The notes beneath the pieces were generated by a model. That model searched no databases. It was not told where the DNA came from and was given only the letters and a program-made list of their open reading frames with translations. Both the position numbers and the translations under genes were made by a program. A DNA stretch of 64,000 nucleotides from Neoechinorhynchus agilis (taxonomy: Eukaryota; Acanthocephala). This document shows, in pieces, positions 23,139 to 34,489 of this stretch (positions within the stretch are counted from its first letter, which is position 1; each line of letters starts with the position of its first letter). Location: NCBI GenBank assembly GCA_051530055.1, contig CM121341.1, positions 6,138,001-6,202,000 on the forward strand. The letters are read 5' to 3'.

Positions 23139-24334
23139 AGTTTCAACCATTTTTGATTTCGGCAAAAAAAGATTTCATTGATCAACTAAGGTTGGATGAG
23201 GTCTCCTTCATAAAAAACATTTAGAAATGCATCCTTTTAAATCAGCCGACATTTTATATCGTCAACTTCCATCAGATATATTTGAGATTGCTCCAGGAGT
23301 TGTGCTATTCGTTCCAACTTAGTTCACAACTTACCCAGGTCGCTTTCACCATTTTCTAACCGTTTAGATGCAATTTTTAATGTAATAGGTGAAGATATGA
23401 ATCGTCGTAATTACATTGGATGTTAATTGACCATATGCGGTCGAAGAAAGCACAAAAGAGTGACAGCGCGGTAACGAATTTGCATCTATTGATCGCTCCT
23501 TCCGATCCTTGACTGTCGGAATTGAGCCGTGTGTCTCGATCCATAAATCGAAGTTTACCGGACACACGAGTGAGTTCATCGACTGTAGAAATGAAGGGTC
23601 CTTTAGGACTCGACTCGCATTTGTTTAAACCCGCAATTATTGCAACTCTAAAGACGGCGACAATTAATTACGATCAATTAGAAGGCAGCGAGTGATATTT
23701 GCTATGGTTTCAGGCAGCGAATCGACGCCAGAAGTGTTTCGGATCCTATTTTGTCATACTTTTCCCTCAGGCGCAATACCTTTAAAATTTATCCCCTAAA
23801 ATGCCTACGCCATTTATGAATTCCATTCGCCCGCTCTCCAAATTTTACTAGTTTTCTCTTACCTTCCTCCCTCACCTGCGGGTATCCTGTCTTTTGCAAC
23901 CTATCCCAATCACAAATCCGTCGTCTTGAAATGTTTCATAAAAGAGCATCTAAAATTTGCACAGCTGATTTTCCTTCGCTCTTACCGAATGCCTTTATAA
24001 GATTTTCAACGAACAATCAAAACGCCTCTCAATGTTCCTTTTTTCTGCATGAGCACAACACGTAATCCTAATTTGTTTCATTCTCCCACGCACCTCCGCT
24101 ACTTTTTTCACACCTCCAAATCTTCTCTCGGATATCAAGACCCGAAATGGACCTGAGGAAAGATCCAACCTAGCAAACTCTCCTCGACACGAACAACCAT
24201 CCACTTTCCACACTCGACCGGACCGGTCATTCACATCTATCTTATTGTTCGAGTGTTCACGAGTACCCAGAGGTGCATGGTTCCTCTACTTTTACAAAAT
24301 AAAAAGCGTTATTGTAATGGGGAAGGAACTAATT
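23139..24334. other. Intergenic, with a dispersed repeat at its right end
   Basis: No gene supported between FANCD2 and the next minus-strand gene. Short frames near 23360-23580 and 23995-24234 lack any supporting signal. The right third, about 24090-24320, is an inverted, diverged copy of the repeat at 6050-6300. Confidence 0.5.
24090..24320 (-). repeat. Dispersed repeat, third copy
   Basis: On the minus strand it reads GGTTGGATCTTTCCTCAGG and ATATCCGAGAGAAG, aligning with 6220-6275, and its outer end (CCATGCACCTCTGGGTACTC) aligns with 6086-6106. An AAAATAAAAAGCG tail is shared in type with the other copies. This supports a dispersed family rather than a one-off local duplication. Confidence 0.55.
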
Positions 24335-24607
24335 CTATGGTACGAAGAAACTCTTGCTCAAAACTAAGATGGCGCGACTCAAAAGGTCAGTCAACTGTGT
24401 ACTGATGTGTGCAGTGGTATGGTCGGCGTATAGGAATGTATTCATGGTCGTCCTCTTGGAGAAGCTCCCGTGTTCAATGTTCGGGGCGTCATAGTCATCG
24501 TACTGCTGCGGTTTGAATCCGAGTCGCTGGAGTCCAAGTGCCGTATCTTCTAAGCAGAGGATTGCGGTAAATTTTTTGGCTTAACTAAAATGTTGTTTGG
24601 CCGACAT
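24335..24607 (-). CDS. Two-exon gene for a 78-residue protein, function unknown
   Basis: Resolved by hand. ATG at 24607; exon 1 is 24586-24607 (MSAKQHF plus one base), a 36-base intron 24550-24585 (GTTAAG to TGCTTAG), and exon 2 24335-24549 to a TAG. The exons total 237 bases, exactly 79 codons, and the joined phase is open. The protein has an acidic, aromatic middle (PQQYDDYDAPNIEHGSFSKR) and a hydrophobic C-terminal helix (TQLTDLLSRAILVLSKSFF). I do not recognise it. It starts about 150 bases downstream of the NPC1 poly(A) signal on the same strand, with a pyrimidine-rich CAG some 15 bases upstream of the ATG, so it could be a downstream operon gene. The small size and single hydrophobic end would suit a subunit of a membrane complex; that is a guess. 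Confidence 0.65.
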
Positions 24608-24756
24608 GCCACAATCGCACAACTGGTTGACGCACAAGAACTTTTGATGTGATTTTAAACCTTAGAAGACGCGACCAGCGAACCTGGTAAATAATTCTGA
24701 TTTCCATCTACGATGGTAGTTTTATATCCAAATTGCTCCTAAATTATCAACCTCGC

Positions 24757-24762
24757 TTTATT
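24757..24762 (-). terminator. AATAAA poly(A) signal of the NPC1 gene
   Basis: TTTATT on the plus strand reads AATAAA on the minus strand, about 31 bases past the NPC1 stop codon at 24793. Confidence 0.6.
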
Positions 24763-24792
24763 AAATAGTAAAGCATTTCGTTTACAGAATAG

Positions 24793-27700
24793 TTAAATCA
24801 GCTTAGTCTTGGTTTCTTCAATTAATTCATCCTCTTTAAAATTTATCCCTTGTTTGGCGATTTCTTCACCGCATTTGTCAACATTCTGGTCTTTATTTCC
24901 AACGTGCCGTGGTTCAATAAACTTTAGAACTACTGGTAAAAAGACCAGCCCGTGCGCTGCACAAGTCATGATTACAATGATAAACATTCTAAAGTAGAAA
25001 ACTTGGAGGATCTGACTTTTCGAGAAGGCCAACACGATGATTCCACAGATTTTGGTCAGCGTAATACCGAAGAGAACACTTCGTCCGGCGTGCATCAGGG
25101 CGTGCTTTGCCGACTTTTTTTTGTAATATTCGCGTATCATATGGACGCTAAATTCAACTGATATTCCCAAGCACATGACTATGTTGACGAGTGAGATGGC
25201 ATTAAGTTGAATATTAGAAAGGTACATGAGTCCACCAACGTCCACGATGATCATTGACATGAGCATCACAATAAGCGAAGCCATGTAGAAACTCTTGAAC
25301 CCGACCAGACAGACAACAAACACAGTGATTACGGCTAAACTGACACTTACGAAAGCCGTGTGCCATATTGAAAGGTACTGTTCGTAGAAGGCGTATACAG
25401 GACTGTACACTAATAAGTGAATTCCCGCGGAATTAGCAGCACTGGATGCCGAAAACTGCTCACATATCCGAGATGTCTCTTTTAAAGCAGAAATAAACTG
25501 CGACGATCCTACAAGTGGCTTATGGTAGCCGAGAAAGTAGAAGCTATCTGTTCCGAAGATTGTGCGTGATCGAGACATAACGTGGGTTTCAATTTAAACA
25601 TCGAGAATAGAACATGCCAAGGACAATTAGAAGCTTAGACGAAGAATATCAATGAAGTTTTTGGGTTGCCGCCAGATTGATTACGTGGTAGGCAGTGGTT
25701 TCTAGGAGAACAACTACCTGTGAAGAACGCCCTTATCTGTTTTAATCTCCACTTTAAATACCAATACAAATCAATTTCTGGCGGTGTAATATCAATTAAA
25801 GTACACAGAAATAGCTACAAATTTCAACTGACCACAAGAACAATAAAGTATGTGACGAAAGTTCATTTCCCGCCTCGCGCGCACAATCGTCTGGACTACT
25901 AAGTTGCTTGAGTTATCCACAAACTTAATCGCATTTCTGTATAGTGGCCCACCGTGGAGAGTACACTCCTTATCTGGGTCCAAATTGAGAAACTTTCTAA
26001 GATGCATAATATTCATGACCGATCCGTTCGTTGAACATGGGGATCCATCTTCATTTTGGCAGCAATTAACATCAGCGAGCCAAACCATGTAATCGTCGAC
26101 CCAAGAATACGTACTTGAAATTAATTTGCTATCGTTACTCATAGCCGCCAAAGAAATTAGGTTCATTAAAGAATCCATATTGCATCCCGATGATCCGCAT
26201 ACTGATCGAGTCAGTGTCATGTCTCTAAAATTTAGGCCTGAGCTATTGGGTTTTCGTTGAACAATCCAGTAGATCGGGGGGCCTACTCTCAACTCTCGTT
26301 CCATATCAGTCAGGTAATTTTGGACATAAGAATCCCGCGGAACACTGAGTTTGACGTCAAATCCAATTTTTATTTTTTGAAGAGCAAGACTGCTGAGAAA
26401 TGAACACAGGAGAAAAGTTACAACAACCATCAATCTTAGGATTTGCGATGTGCGATGTTCGCCTACAAGAATGCAGGCATATCGTTCCAACCACCTTTTA
26501 CTTCCTCGTGTTTCACTTGTTGCCCGACTGATAGCAGGAAGCATTTTCAGTAATAAAGAAATAACGGACACCAAGGCCGTGAGCTGAAGAACAACATCGA
26601 ATAAAAGCGCCAGAGAGCCATAAAGACTAAACATCCCAACAGCAGGGACATTGATAAAAAAAGAAGCAAGCATGAACGTCGCAATTTCCGCGGTACTGGT
26701 TAAACTAATAGCTGGGCCTGCTTCGATTAATACATTCCCCATCAATGATAAAGCGTTAGACGACTTATAATGTTCCTTAACGGTTTCTGCTATTATGAAG
26801 ATGTTATCTACTCCTATCGCCAAAACAAGGAATGGTGTAGCTTCGAAAACGATCAAACAAGTTGGCATGCGAGCATATGCTAGAGCGCCAACGCTCGCAG
26901 ACAATGATGCGATAACAAATCCTATACCTATAAATGATAGACCAATCCGATATCCATATCGCTTCCATTTGGAGTTGTCGATAGCCGGAACAGGTAGAGT
27001 CGCTATAACATAAGCGAACATTATAATGTAGCTGAGACCAACCGGCAGTGCATCTGATCGACTATTTTTTTCGATCTCATCCTCGATAGAGCGATCACTT
27101 ATAAAGCTTATGCGAAAAGAACTATTTTCAGAGGAAAATGTTTGCATTCGTCTGATAAAGTTCTTCTCCCATAGCAACACTCGACTTCGATCTTCCTTAC
27201 GACCACTAAGAACAATCGTGATGATCGTGCTTGTGGCACTTTCGAGGGGAGAGTTTCTATTTTCGCTGGTATTATATCCACCGAGTATCATTGAAGGAGA
27301 CTGTGGGCCTCCGAATGGAGCCAGGCATGATGCTCCGAGCGCTCGAGTATTCATTGAGGTAGGTGAAAGAACACATTCACTTATATGAGCCATGTATTTT
27401 TTTGGTGTATCAACTCTTTTGGGCAGATAATTGATGAGTGAATAGACCAGACATTCTCGGTTTTTAAGGGGCCTGAAGCACACCGACTCTAGATCGTTTG
27501 TACGAGTCACCAATTCTGTTAAAGTTTGAACGTATTCAACGAGTTTTTCGCTAAATAGTTTTTCTCGTTGACTAGGCATGACAATGATCTGGCATATTCG
27601 ATGGAATGAACCAAAGTTTGGATCAAACACACGCTCCTTGACCAATCTATGGTAACTTTGAGGAGCTGACCAGAGTTTAAGTGGATCAATGCTCACTTCA

Positions 27701-29417
27701 TAGTGTAGAATTCCGGCGCTCATAATAGCAATCAATGTAGCATTAATCAATATAATATACATGGGGTATTGCGTACACGTGCGTCCAACAAATTGCCAAA
27801 ATGTGTCCAGATATGAATCAATGGTGACGAAGGAAGGTAGATCAAAACAAGGAGCTCGTTTTTGTTGCAATTTAAGAAGTGCGTAGAGTATGAATACAAT
27901 GATTAGACAGAATCCATAAAACACGGTGATGTTGACAGTGGTCAAAAACGAAGATTGTTTGGTTTGATCTTTGGTCCTCACAACCGTATGACATGATTCC
28001 AAACAGTCAGTGCAGCTGCATGGAGACTCTTTCTCGCTTATACTTTCGTTACAGCTATAAGCTCGTGCGTAAGTGGTCGAAGGGAAAGGTATGATAGGCG
28101 GTGAACCAAATATTCCCGATAAACGCGTCGTGTTTTCCAGGACGAAATGAAGATCGAATGACGCTGTTCGACTCCCATGACCAATATAATCTAGCATTGC
28201 CTGGACATTGCAGTTAGCTAATGATTTGGTGTTACAAAGAAGTTCCATTGCTCGTGAACCGGATTGAGCATGAATAACGTTTTTACACGAATTGAACAAG
28301 CGTTCAGCGTATTCCTTAGGAGCGAGCTGTGAGTAAAGCAGTCAGAGTGAATTTGGTCCGATTACAATCTACATTGTGCAACTTAAAAACCATGTGATGA
28401 AAACCATCATTTTGTTTCAAAACCGAGAATAAATGTAACCGGATGATCAGACTTAAAATAATAATTGCGCTAAGCCAAAAAAACTGACAAAGTTTGTACA
28501 TTCCGCGGTAGTTGTGCCGGGGCGATTTAATAAAACTTGATCCCAGCCAATCCCTGTTTAAGTGAGTTGAAAGGGTTCAAATCAGCGAACGTTAATGACT
28601 CAAAAACAAAAGGGACGAAATAATTCGTTGAAAGGAGGAGGAGACTCACTGATGAGTTCTGCCCCCCCTCGGGAGATATCTGAGGATCCGGAGTGTTGAG
28701 TAGTAAAAAACTCTTTACCACGTCCTATGGTTCAGCAGCAGCAGCAGCAGCAGCAAGGTATAAAGTGTGTGTGATTCTATGCGCTTTTTCCCAGACGAAT
28801 GAATCGGTGGGTTGTGTGCCTAAAAGGAAAAAATTACCAGCCATGAAAAAGGCGTTCATCACTAACGACTTCCTGGAGTGTTCATATATGGCACGTGATC
28901 GAGTTAGCGACGATAAGTAACGATCTCATTTTTTGAAACCGAATGTAGGGTTCCTATTAAGATATATCTGAAAAAAATTCGCCCATAAACATTCGGGCCC
29001 TCAAAGCTCGTGGTTCATATCAACGTACATATAGGCGATTTCGACAAACCGTAGATCATCTTGAAATGACTTTGTTCTAAAGAATTCAGATTGTTGCGGT
29101 GAACAGGTGAGATAACAGAAGAGCTGCCTAAAGTTCCGCACACAAGCAGGACATCTTCCTATAATCTGCGTTAAGAGCCTTAATCGACCATTGAGACTGT
29201 GAACTTGCTCCAGTGTACAACAAACGAAGTCCTTGTTGAGAAACTGACAATGCTCTTCCAGAAGCGTTGACAGCATTCCAGTTGCTGGATGAGGATCGCT
29301 GAAATTGGACATGAGTGGTCGAACCATGTCCACTATCTTTTCTCCCTTCATCGTACATTTGTTGGAAACAAGCAAGGGAAGCAACGTCATAATCGAAAAC
29401 ATAGACTGCAACGACAT
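24793..29417 (-). CDS. NPC1: NPC1-type lysosomal cholesterol transporter
   Basis: Multi-pass late endosome/lysosome protein that takes sterol from NPC2 and passes it into the membrane. Minus-strand exons: about 29025-29417 (N-terminal sterol-binding domain: CCTLEQVHSL, RCPACVRNF, LFCYLTCSPQQSEFF), from 28326 down to about 25880 (FNSCKNV, CSCTDCLESC, the sterol-sensing domain with FLVLAIGVDNIFI, and the second lumenal domain with SVPRDSYVQNYLTDMERELR), and about 25578-24793 (YAFYEQYLSIW, ISLVNIVMCLGISVEFSVHM, LTKICGIIVLAFSKSQI, HGLVFLPV). The 28326 acceptor (CTCACAG) and a GTTGAT donor near 29024 join in phase. The junction at 25580-25880 is not resolved. The start could be ATG 29417 or an upstream exon at 29618 that encodes a leader (MSTSAVAILSALCCFWV). 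The C-terminus ends KLI, not the LLNF of the human protein. Confidence 0.88.
28733..28755. repeat. (CAG)n microsatellite in NPC1 intron
   Basis: Seven CAG/GCA units in a row inside the intron between the first and second NPC1 exons described here. They lie in a short plus-strand frame that I do not regard as a gene. Confidence 0.8.
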
Positions 29418-30117
29418 TCTTCACATATAAAAACGGCGATAGCAATCATTAACCACAATCCATGAAACCACACATTGCCCTTCCCCAAATGGAACAACGA
29501 CGATCAAACGAAAACACACGCAAACTTCAAATATTCCCCTGAAAAACATACAAACCAACGTACTGCGAACCCAAAAACAGCACAGCGCTGAAAGAATCGC
29601 TACTGCAGAAGTCGACATTAAGTAGTAGAGACGGACACAACATTGTTCAACTGATAGTTTAAGTGAACAACTCCAATAAACGAACGTAATCGTTTACTTC
29701 CCGCTCGACTCGAACCAGTCGGACTCTCCCGGGACGAAGCGAATCTCCTCCCATGGTGTTCCGGGAAAATACAAGTTTGGGATTTTACTTGCCCCAACAC
29801 GCTTGCAGCGTCCCACTTGTGGAATACCACTTCAAAGTCGGGAGCAGTCGCCAGCCTCAGTGGAGAAAAGAAGCGGTCGGAAAAGAAGCCGATTATTTCC
29901 TTTCTCGGCTGGGAAAGATGCTGAAATATGCCACCGGCGATTTGTATATCCCTCAGGATTCTCAGATACCTCCAGGAAGCGGGACTCATCAGTGGATTTC
30001 CTCCCTTCAGCAGTATTTCGTCCCCTTGGAGCATTAGTCCACTTGACCACATCAGCACACTGCGGAATGTACAAACTTCGCCACTTAAGCCTGGATGAGC
30101 TTTCCCATTTTTTATAG
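29418..30117. other. Region upstream of NPC1: possible first exon and unassigned frames
   Basis: At 29618 on the minus strand an ATG starts a hydrophobic leader-like frame, with in-phase candidate donors at TGG/GTTCGC and TTG/GTTTGT. This could be the true first exon of NPC1, spliced to the TTGCAG acceptor at about 29405. A 146-codon minus-strand frame at 29618-30058 overlaps a 94-codon plus-strand frame. Neither has a recognisable domain. Confidence 0.4.
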
Positions 30118-30275
30118 AATTTTTTTATATGTGGCACAGCCCGTAGTCCTGATAGATATTTTTTTCCATACACGGCCGAACCAGACCAAAAATCGGTGGA
30201 CTGTGTGCCCATTCGGCCGTGCATGGAAAAATATCTATAAAAAGACTACCAGCTGAGCCAAATATAAAAAAAATT
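30118..30275. repeat. 158-bp hairpin (MITE-like) element, second family
   Basis: Inverted arms of about 62 bases: the left contains ATTTTTTTCCATACACGGCC and the right, inverted, ATTTTTCCATGCACGGCC. The outer ends are AATTTTTTT and AAAAAAATT. The loop is about 30 bases. No coding capacity. The sequence is unrelated to the hairpin at 4247-4404, though similar in size. No clear target duplication. Confidence 0.7.
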
Positions 30276-30304
30276 GTAAAAAAACATTGCTTCCACCGAT
30301 TTTA

Positions 30305-30670
30305 AAAGTGTTCTTCTTTCGCCGTAACAATCAGCGCTAGTTAATAAAATTAACTTCTCTAAAACTTGACCGCTGGTTTCCAAGTAGTGTCAGTGTAGTC
30401 CATTTCGATCCGCTGATTCCAAATATTGTCTTCTTTTCCCCGTAAATATCACGGTTCATGAGATCTATGAACTTCGCTTATACTTGACGGCTGGTCTTTG
30501 AAGTAGTGTCCGTCTGGTCCATTTTGATCCACTGATTCCAAATATCGTCTTCTTCTCTCCGTAGCTTCCACGGTCCATGAGATATATGAACATTCCTTCA
30601 ACCTGGCCGTTGGTCGTCGAAGTAGTGTCCGTCTAGTCCATTTTGATCAACTGATTCGAAATATGGTATT
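30305..30670. repeat. Satellite B (~118-bp unit), left part
   Basis: Three diverged units of 118-120 bases. Each includes GTCCATTTTGATCCACTGAT, then a TCTTCTTTTCCCCGTAG-like segment, then GGTTCATGAGATCTATGAAC. The same unit resumes at 39358. The array was therefore continuous before the LTR element entered. Confidence 0.85.
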
Positions 30671-30753
30671 TGTTATATATGTAACTACTAATCAATGACG
30701 ACGATGGTTTGACAACCGGCGTGCGGAAAAACGTACAAAAGCGCTGTTTCGTG

Positions 30754-31809
30754 ATGCAAAATTGCGCTTCGAATATCAGCAATCAGGTAAACCCTATTTC
30801 CGACATGTCTAGATTAAGGTTTGTTCCTACTATCCCCCTCCCCCCGAGTGATTGTGAAGTTTTGAATGATTGTGCACAAGTTTCCATAGGGGATCAGATG
30901 GAACATTCTATCGACGCATCAAGGTTTAAGCGTCCTGTTAGGAAAGAGGATTTCGTTATCAAAATTCCCAAAGAAGCCATGGACACTAACTCCCCCTCCT
31001 ATTTCTCGCGTTATTTCTTCGAGAAGTATTTACTGCCGAATGGTCGTGAGAAACATATGAATTTTTTGATAAAGAGGTTCTCTGTGACCAAATTCCACAT
31101 CCTTTTTATTTTTTTCGATGCGGCCGGTAAAGACCTCTTTTCTAAGATGCTAGGGGAGTTAAGCATCCAATCTGTTGACCTATCTCGTAGAGTCACCTTT
31201 CTAATGAGGAATCCTCCTCAAGACTTGGATACTACTGATTTTCGCAAAATTGAGGATGAGTTAGGTATAAAACTGGTCAAATATCTGTTTAGACCCAACG
31301 CTAGTTCAGCCTACGCCATCCTATGTTCAGCTACTATCAATGTCGCCGAGAGTCTAGCTAACTCCGGCAGGGGTTTTTTCTCATACTGGGTCACTTTCGA
31401 CCGATACAGGGACTCTATCTATGATTATAATTTGACGATATGTCAGAGGTGTTCGAGATGGGGGCACCACGAATCTGACTGTGTCTTCCCCTCCAGATGC
31501 ATCTTTTGTGCAGGTCCTCATCACAAATCATCTTGCTCCAATTCTGATGCTGCTACCTGTGCAAACTGTGGCAAGAATCATCCGGCCTTTGCACGTTCTT
31601 GCAAATTCGCGCAAAAATATTTTGACGATTCCATACCATCGAAGCAGCGAGTATTCCATAATTCTAGTTATAGAGAATTCTATCCACAACATAATCCTTT
31701 CTCTTCGGACGGTTTTTCCTCTAAGGAGTCGAAGACTCAACCTTCCCCCGATGGTCACAAGCCTAAACTTCCCCCAAACCTCCGGAAAAATCCTTTCTTG
31801 ATAGTTTAA
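30754..31809 (+). CDS. LINE ORF1, gag-like protein with three zinc knuckles
   Basis: Nucleic-acid-binding protein of the LINE; 351 residues from the first ATG in this frame. Three knuckles in the jockey/I-type pattern: CQRCSRWGHHESDC (CX2CX4HX4C), CIFCAGPHHKSSC (CX2CX3HX4C) and CANCGKNHPAFARSC (CX2CX3HX6C). Upstream is the globular region common to these gags. The frame closes at 31809, but the neighbouring frame stays open from 31767 to the TAA at 32046-32048, in sequence that looks coding. This copy has probably suffered a one-base slip near 31767-31800, and the original ORF1 ended at 32048. Confidence 0.82.
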   Translation: MQNCASNISNQVNPISDMSRLRFVPTIPLPPSDCEVLNDCAQVSIGDQMEHSIDASRFKRPVRKEDFVIKIPKEAMDTNSPSYFSRYFFEKYLLPNGREKHMNFLIKRFSVTKFHILFIFFDAAGKDLFSKMLGELSIQSVDLSRRVTFLMRNPPQDLDTTDFRKIEDELGIKLVKYLFRPNASSAYAILCSATINVAESLANSGRGFFSYWVTFDRYRDSIYDYNLTICQRCSRWGHHESDCVFPSRCIFCAGPHHKSSCSNSDAATCANCGKNHPAFARSCKFAQKYFDDSIPSKQRVFHNSSYREFYPQHNPFSSDGFSSKESKTQPSPDGHKPKLPPNLRKNPFLIV

Positions 31810-32047
31810 AATCTTCCATTAATACTTCTCAACTTTATCCCGATAAAGAAATTTCATTACTTAAGTACATCCTTACTTTGATCCTTCACAAACTGCAAAA
31901 TCTTTCTACACCAGACTCTACCTCCGACAATTTTTCTAGATTATTTAACTTTAATAACTGGATCGATTGTGAAAATTATAAAAGAGATATTTCCCCATCT
32001 TTGCGTAACTTGGAATCTATAGATTCCAAACGTCCTAAATTCATTTA

Positions 32048-34489
32048 ATGACTTGTTCCAATTATAAGGAATGCCCTTTCTCTTTCATCACATATAATGC
32101 CTCTAGGGCTTCTAGTCTTCCTAATTTTCTTACTCCTTGTGTAGTTGATAACTATGTTAACATGCTGTGTTTTCAAGAAACCGGCTTTTCTAAAATGCTT
32201 CTCTTCGATAATTATGATTCTCATGTTCTTCTCCCTCGCTCCACATCAACCAATCAGCACATTGGATTTTCTGGAGGACTTCAAACATTTATTCTTAAAT
32301 CTCACTCTTCTAAAATTTTATTTCAAACTAAAAATATTTCTTTTGCAATGCAAATTATTTCTTTTAATAATCCCTTATATGGAACCTCATCCCTTTTCTC
32401 TCCTACTCTTATCCTTTGCAACTTGTATATTCAACCCAGAAACGTGGGTATATTTACTAAATCTTTTATGCATATCCTCCGTTACTGGAATCCTGACTTT
32501 ATCGTAGGCGACTTCAATAGTAATTTTTTAAATGCTTTTAGGCCCTTTTTTAAGTTTCACAATTTTTTGCTCCCCAAATTTCCTTTTCATAATTTTAAAT
32601 CTAATAGACATACCTTCTTGGATGGTGCAATTATTAAAAAGTCAATTCCTATTTTATTTTATCCTGCTTCCCAACTTCAGTCACAGAGATTGTTAGGGCA
32701 TGACTTTATCCTTTTTAAATCTAATGGCATCTCTCTTAAGGACACTTTCGTTTTTAATCCTAAAAGCTTTTCAAATTTTAATAATGATCTCCTTTCTTTT
32801 ATGAACTCTTCCACTTCATCCTCCTTATCTGACTTTAACAATGCCATTTTATCCTCTGTACATAAAAATTTAATTACTAAGTCTGTGATCAAGCGACCTC
32901 CTGTTTGTCATGAAGCCAACATATTTTATAAAAATGCTGTTATAGCTGACTTGTATGGTAACGCTCCCCTTAAAAACTTATTTATGAAAAAATTTTACAC
33001 AGCTAAGTTTTATCATCAAGTTTCGTTGGACAAAAAGAAGCTGATCTCTCTTAAGTCCTTTGGTAAGGACTTTTGGTCCTGTATTTTGAAAAGAAGACCG
33101 GTCTGTTGGAAGGCAAAAGCATCTAACTGGATAGGGTCTATATCTTATCCTGCAGTAATTGAGTCTATTTTGATGGCACATACTTTTAGTGCATGTTCTT
33201 CTCCTCCACTTCCCATCTTTAATAAAAAGTCCTTTTCGTGGAATTTTGAAGTTGAAGTTTTTCTGGAGGCCTGTAAATCTAACCCCTCTAAAGCGTATAA
33301 TATAAATGGCACTTCACCCATAATTTTTAGTTCTATTTCTGATAAGGCAAAATCTATCTTTTTTAGTAGATTTCGTTTATCGAAAATTGATTTTAATGAT
33401 CTACTTAACATAAATATTGTTAAGAAAATTTTTATTCCCAAAACGAAAGGACGTATATTTAACGCATCCCACATCAGAGTAATTTCCACACAGAACCCAA
33501 TCGTCTCTTGCTTAGAAAGAGCGGTGAACGGGAAACTGTATGACTTTTTAGTATGTAGAAAGCTAATCCCCGACTTTTTCCATGGCTTCATTAGAGGTAA
33601 AGGTGTCACATCGCTTTTATCCTCTCTTAATTCTATGAATGAAGCTATTAATGTACAAAAACTTCTCATTCAGCTGGATATTAATAAGGCTTTTGATGCC
33701 TTGGATCGTGGCTTTCTTTATGAGGCTTTAGTTAATCTTAAAGTTCCTCTTAATCTTATCTACAAAACCAACTATCTTATGGAATCCAAGTCCTTTTACT
33801 ATGAGGTGGACCCTTCTCACACTAAATTTTTCTCTAGATATGGTGTTCCTCAAGGATCTCCACTCTCGCCCACCTTATTTTTAATTGCCCTTATATATAT
33901 TTTCAAAAATCTAAAGAAATCATCTTCCATATTTCCTTTAGTTTATGCGGATGATATATTCTTATTTTGTAAAGCTAGAACATCTTCTATTCTAACGAAT
34001 AATATAGCCAATTTTATGCAATCTTTGTCGTCGGAACTTAGGAAAGCCAATTTAGTTACGAACAATAACAAAACTTTCTTTATTCCACTGACTAAAACTT
34101 TGGCTTCGAGGAAGCTTCTAATTAATGAATTATCTTCTAATTTCAATTTCCCTAATATCAATTTTAGATCGCATTCCAAGATTTTAGGTGTTGATTTCCC
34201 CTGTAAAAATCACAGAATTTTTATAAACTCTTCCTTTAAAAGTCTTCTGACAAAAACAGATATTTTTATTAAAAGAGCCAAAAGGTTATCAATTTCCCCA
34301 CCTTTTATTTCTAAAGTGTTAAAAATATTTCTAGGGGGTTCAATATGCTTTTTCGCACGAGGCCGGCCCCCAGAAAACAGACTATCATTTTATCTTACTA
34401 TGCTGAATAAGCTTAGCAGTATTCTTATTAAAAATAATATTGATACGGAACCCCTTTTTTCCTTTTTAACAAGAATTTTTTTTGTCTAA
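32048..34489 (+). CDS. LINE ORF2, endonuclease-reverse transcriptase
   Basis: 813 residues. The N-terminal apurinic-type endonuclease shows FQETGF, GDFNSNF and GHDFILFKS. The reverse transcriptase shows LDINKAFDALDRGF, VPQGSPLSPTLF and the catalytic VYADDIFLF. No RNase H follows. The ATG overlaps the presumed ORF1 stop as TAATG (32046-32050), an arrangement used by some LINEs for termination-reinitiation. After a T-run near 34470-34480 the coding-like sequence seems to continue in another frame to about 34691, so the C-terminus is probably frameshifted in this copy. Confidence 0.88.
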   Translation: MTCSNYKECPFSFITYNASRASSLPNFLTPCVVDNYVNMLCFQETGFSKMLLFDNYDSHVLLPRSTSTNQHIGFSGGLQTFILKSHSSKILFQTKNISFAMQIISFNNPLYGTSSLFSPTLILCNLYIQPRNVGIFTKSFMHILRYWNPDFIVGDFNSNFLNAFRPFFKFHNFLLPKFPFHNFKSNRHTFLDGAIIKKSIPILFYPASQLQSQRLLGHDFILFKSNGISLKDTFVFNPKSFSNFNNDLLSFMNSSTSSSLSDFNNAILSSVHKNLITKSVIKRPPVCHEANIFYKNAVIADLYGNAPLKNLFMKKFYTAKFYHQVSLDKKKLISLKSFGKDFWSCILKRRPVCWKAKASNWIGSISYPAVIESILMAHTFSACSSPPLPIFNKKSFSWNFEVEVFLEACKSNPSKAYNINGTSPIIFSSISDKAKSIFFSRFRLSKIDFNDLLNINIVKKIFIPKTKGRIFNASHIRVISTQNPIVSCLERAVNGKLYDFLVCRKLIPDFFHGFIRGKGVTSLLSSLNSMNEAINVQKLLIQLDINKAFDALDRGFLYEALVNLKVPLNLIYKTNYLMESKSFYYEVDPSHTKFFSRYGVPQGSPLSPTLFLIALIYIFKNLKKSSSIFPLVYADDIFLFCKARTSSILTNNIANFMQSLSSELRKANLVTNNNKTFFIPLTKTLASRKLLINELSSNFNFPNINFRSHSKILGVDFPCKNHRIFINSSFKSLLTKTDIFIKRAKRLSISPPFISKVLKIFLGGSICFFARGRPPENRLSFYLTMLNKLSSILIKNNIDTEPLFSFLTRIFFV

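Noticed and set aside
24500-24535. tRNA B-box-like GGTTTGAATCC
   Set aside because: The bases on either side do not form a T-stem or a full cloverleaf, and the stretch is coding for the 78-residue protein on the other strand.
28316-28501. 61-codon hydrophobic minus-strand frame (MYKLCQFFWLSAIIILS...)
   Set aside because: It lies in the intron just upstream of the NPC1 exon at 28326 and runs across its acceptor. NPC1 homology begins only at the acceptor.
29618-30058. 146-codon minus-strand frame upstream of NPC1
   Set aside because: Overlapping frames are open on the opposite strand, there is no domain or low-complexity signature, and no splice sites link it to NPC1. Kept only as unassigned sequence.
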